Shown in pieces: positions 5,312-6,911 of a stretch of DNA of 6,911 nt. Within the stretch, counting starts at the first letter, position 1. Every line of letters begins with the position of its first letter. The stretch covers positions 1 to 6,911 of the forward strand of contig CALCTW010000070.1 in the NCBI GenBank assembly GCA_937907055.1. The letters run 5' to 3'. The DNA is from an uncultured Clostridia bacterium. Lineage in GTDB: Bacteria; Bacillota; Clostridia; Christensenellales; Aristaeellaceae. Under the pieces are notes generated by a model. The model made no database searches. It was not told the origin of the DNA and worked only from the letters and a program-made list of their open reading frames with translations. Position numbers and translations under genes: made by a program.

Positions 5312-5602
5312 ATGAAGAAAAAGGGTGGCAGCCTGCTGATCATGATCTTGTTTGTGGCGGTGATCGCCGTACTGGCCATGTTTATTATCCGGTATATTGA
5401 CGGAGAAATCGCCGTGAAGGAAAAGATGCTGTCCGATGTGACAAACAATCTGAACGGACTGGAAACACGGGAGAGTCAGGTGACCGCGGAGATCAAACGG
5501 CTGGATGAAGGAAAATATCTGGTTGCGAAGGCGCGCGAATATGACTACGTGCTGCCGGGAGAGATCGTATTCATCGTGGATGAAGAACTGCTGGAAGACT
5601 GA
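5312..5602 (+). CDS. divIC: DivIC/FtsB-like septum formation protein
   Basis: 96 aa. Residues 1-5 are basic (MKKKG). A single membrane helix spans about 8-27 (LLIMILFVAVIAVLAMFIIR), giving a cytoplasmic N terminus. A coiled coil follows to about 67 (heptad-like L/V positions in VKEKMLSDVTNNLNGLETRE), and then the conserved tail EYDYVLPGEIVFI. This layout and the 'AR..Y..PGE..f' ending are typical of the DivIC/FtsB family, which pairs with FtsL and scaffolds the cell-division complex at midcell. Size is typical (80-125 aa). The start is 3 bases after the flavoprotein stop, with AAAAGGA (5294-5300) as the ribosome binding site inside the upstream gene, so translation is probably coupled. A DivIC-like gene next to a Ppx gene is a common pairing in Clostridia as far as I recall. 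The gene symbol is a family-level assignment. Confidence 0.85.
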   Translation: MKKKGGSLLIMILFVAVIAVLAMFIIRYIDGEIAVKEKMLSDVTNNLNGLETRESQVTAEIKRLDEGKYLVAKAREYDYVLPGEIVFIVDEELLED

Positions 5603-5615
5603 GAGGACGATAAAG

Positions 5616-6503
5616 ATGAAAAAGGCAGTGATCGCGATCGGAAGCAATTCCACGAGGCTGATTGTGGGGGAGTGTACCGATGGTGTGATCCGTGACCGCT
5701 ATGTGGGACGCGCGGAGACAAAGCTGTTTATGGGGCTGGGGGAAGGAAACGCGCTTTCTTCCGAGGCAATGCTGTATACCGTTGAAAGCCTGGCCGCGCT
5801 GAAAGAAGAGGCGCAGCAGCGGGGCGCAGCGGATGTGGATCTGCTGGCGACCAGCGCTACGCGCGACGCGTCCAATGCTGATGTGTTTGAAAAACTGATT
5901 TGGGCGCGCACCGGTCTGGAGTTGCGTGTGATCAGCGGTGAGGAAGAAGCAAGATATGCTTTCGGGGGTGCCGCGGGCAATTCTGACTGTATTGTGATGG
6001 ATATCGGCGGCGGATCGACGGAGTTTTCGCGCGGAAAGAACGGAACGGTATGCTATGCGAGAAGTAATCAGGTGGGCGCGTCCCGTTTGCTGAAAATGCA
6101 GGATATCACCTGCGGGGAGGACGCGGCACAGGTGACGGAAGCGGCAAAGGCGATCCTGCTGCCGGCGGTGACGGAATTGAAAGCGTATGGCCGTCCGGAG
6201 AGGCTGATCGGGATCGGCGGAAGCTGTACGACCGCGGTGGCGATCATGCAGGGGGCATACCTGGGATCGGATAACACAGACTATCATGAACTGAAACGGG
6301 ATGAAGTGGAGCGCCAGCTGACAATGCTGGCCGGAATGACGCCGGAGGAACGAAAGTAGGTAAAAGGCCTGCCCGAAACCAGAGTGAAGCATATGCCGCA
6401 CGGACTGTGCATCCTGCTGGCGGCGATGGAGCTGCTGGAGGAAGACCGGATCTATGTGACCGGAAGGACGATTTTGGACGGATACCTGCTTTTCGGCGAA
6501 TAA
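5616..6503 (+). pseudogene. ppx: Ppx/GppA-family phosphatase, split by an in-frame TAG
   Basis: ATG at 5616 with GAGAGGA (5601-5607) 8 bases upstream. The frame runs 247 codons to a TAG at 6357-6359, then continues in the same frame (VKGLPETRVKHMPHGLCILL...) to a TAA at 6501-6503, 295 codons in all. ASKHA-fold motifs are present: phosphate-1 IGSNSTR (8-14), TSATRDASN (79-87), ISGEEEAR (106-113, carrying the catalytic Glu), phosphate-2 VMDIGGGSTEF (127-137) and adenosine GIGGSCTT (199-206). The residue before IGSNS is Ala7, where family members normally have Asp. The 47 codons after the TAG look conserved and end at the usual place for a one-domain Ppx, so the TAG is a lesion, a read-through site or an error. 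Functional members hydrolyse polyphosphate or pppGpp in the cytoplasm. Last gene of the operon. Confidence 0.85.
6357..6359 (+). other. In-frame amber codon inside the ppx frame
   Basis: TAG at codon 248, in the context CGA-AAG-TAG-GTA-AAA. A single base change from AAG (Lys) would explain it. The frame on both sides is the same and both sides look like coding sequence. No selenocysteine- or pyrrolysine-type structure is obvious around it. Confidence 0.9.
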
Positions 6504-6512
6504 ATGAAGAAT

Positions 6513-6560
6513 AAAATGCACGCTTCCGCGGAAAATGTGTCCGCGGAAGCGTGCATTTTT
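6513..6560. terminator. Strong terminator of the flavoprotein-divIC-ppx operon
   Basis: A perfect 20-bp stem (6513-6532 with 6540-6559) around the loop AAATGTG, ending in T5 (6556-6560) on the plus strand and with A4 at the 5' side. It begins 9 bases after the full-length ppx stop, supporting 6503 as the ancestral gene end. It also insulates the rRNA operon promoter from upstream transcription. Confidence 0.95.
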
Positions 6561-6638
6561 GCGAATGAAGATAGATAAACATGGCAAGAATGCGAACAAA
6601 AAGGCGAACAATAGAACTGAAAAGTGAGATCAACGTTC

Positions 6639-6683
6639 AAAAAGGCAAAAAAGACGTAAAAAAGTGAAAAAAAGATGAAAAAA
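6639..6683 (+). promoter_or_regulatory. Phased A-tracts upstream of the rRNA promoter (UP-element-like)
   Basis: Five A-runs of 5 to 7 bases (6639-6643, 6647-6652, 6658-6663, 6667-6673, 6678-6683) have centres about 8.5 to 11 bases apart, averaging one helical turn. The last ends 4 bases before the -35. Such runs bend DNA and can bind the RNA polymerase alpha C-terminal domains, as at strong rRNA promoters. Confidence 0.7.
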
Positions 6684-6687
6684 GGTG

Positions 6688-6717
6688 TTGACGGAGAGGA
6701 GGGGAGCGTGTTATTAT
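6688..6717 (+). promoter_or_regulatory. rRNA operon promoter
   Basis: TTGACG (6688-6693) and TATTAT (6712-6717) with an 18-base spacer. The predicted start is near 6724, about 125 bases before the 16S 5' end. The run of A-tracts upstream and the position before 16S support it. A second rRNA promoter may lie elsewhere but is not seen in the window. Confidence 0.8.
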
Positions 6718-6723
6718 AACCGA

Positions 6724-6849
6724 GCGCTCGAGAGAAGCGCACGGGACCTTGAAAACGATACAGAGAAGAGAAGAAGAAACGACAGTTAATTCTGAGAATG
6801 AGTTTTAATTTGGGGCTGGGTAAGACCAGTAAACCAGATTATAAGGATT
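6724..6849 (+). other. rRNA operon leader transcript
   Basis: Untranslated 5' leader of the rRNA precursor. It begins in a perfect 10-bp palindrome (CGAGCGCTCG, 6721-6730), which can alternatively fold as GCGCT/AGCGC (6724-6728 with 6736-6740). GACCTTGAAAAC (6745-6756) resembles the sequence commonly found in Firmicutes rRNA leaders and spacers, near where a boxA antitermination site would be expected. A short CTGG/CCAG hairpin lies at ~6817-6830. Only the leader call is firm. Confidence 0.6.
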
Positions 6850-6911
6850 AAACACAAGAGTTTGATCCTGGCTCAGGACGAACGCTGGCGGCGTGCTTAA
6901 CACATGCAAGT
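6850..6911 (+). rRNA. 16S rRNA, 5' end (partial, runs off window)
   Basis: AGAGTTTGATCCTGGCTCAG at 6857-6876 is the conserved 16S sequence at E. coli positions 8-27, followed by GACGAACGCTGGCGGCGTGC and TTAACACATGCAAGT, a common form in Clostridia. Position 1 is placed at ~6850 by counting back; the mature end could differ by a few bases. Only about 62 bases are present. Confidence 0.97.

Noticed and set aside
3226..6359. Reassigned UAG codon (two in-frame TAGs, in the DUF3800 and ppx frames)
   Set aside because: The residues expected at the two sites differ (Trp and Lys/Arg), so one reassignment cannot explain both. One site is in an already frameshifted pseudogene.

Overview
The window ends in the first ~62 bases of a 16S rRNA gene (27F-type sequence plus GACGAACGCTGGCGGCGTGC). 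Together with a DivIC-type division protein, strong GGAGG ribosome binding sites and a Firmicutes-like rRNA leader, this points to a Clostridia-type Firmicute with a fairly GC-rich core genome. Three composition zones are visible by eye: bases 1 to ~870 are AT-rich (about 30-35% GC), ~875 to 2800 is intermediate, and 4094 to 6500 is GC-rich (about 60%). The rRNA gene running off the right edge would be a natural contig end.

Left part (1-3510): a decayed accessory island. It holds the 3' end of a DUF5714-like gene and a 68-aa unknown protein, then a convergent terminator. Next is the C-terminal half of an APH/choline-kinase-like phosphotransferase on the minus strand. That gene is cut off at its catalytic HGD motif, where unrelated DNA carrying a double-HTH regulator begins. 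Directly after the regulator sits a ~100-bp fossil of the end of a type I restriction specificity gene (hsdS), then an apparently intact GIY-YIG nuclease with a RAMA-like C-terminal domain. A DUF3800 gene follows, broken by two opposite one-base indels and a TAG. The zone ends with a small ORF tail, a cluster of phased short repeats, and a partial copy of the 3' end of the neighbouring tRNA-Pro. This reads as the remains of a defence/restriction island next to a tRNA integration site.

Middle (3461-3716): a bidirectional terminator, tRNA-Pro(CGG) and tRNA-Thr(CGT) on the minus strand, and their very good promoter. The purine-rich stretch 3722-4030 has no convincing gene.

Right part (4031-6560): a core-genome operon on the plus strand, with a promoter candidate at 4031-4059. 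It runs HI0933/BaiN-type flavoprotein, DivIC/FtsB-like protein, and a Ppx/GppA-type phosphatase split by an in-frame TAG, and closes with a perfect 20-bp hairpin terminator. From 6561 on comes the rRNA operon control region: phased A-tracts, a TTGACG/TATTAT promoter, a leader, and the 16S start.

The most unusual content is the double-HTH regulator and GIY-YIG/RAMA pair around the hsdS scar, the helically phased repeats by the tRNA, and the amber-split Ppx that also lacks the usual Asp in its first phosphate motif. No clearly new multi-gene system could be demonstrated from sequence alone.
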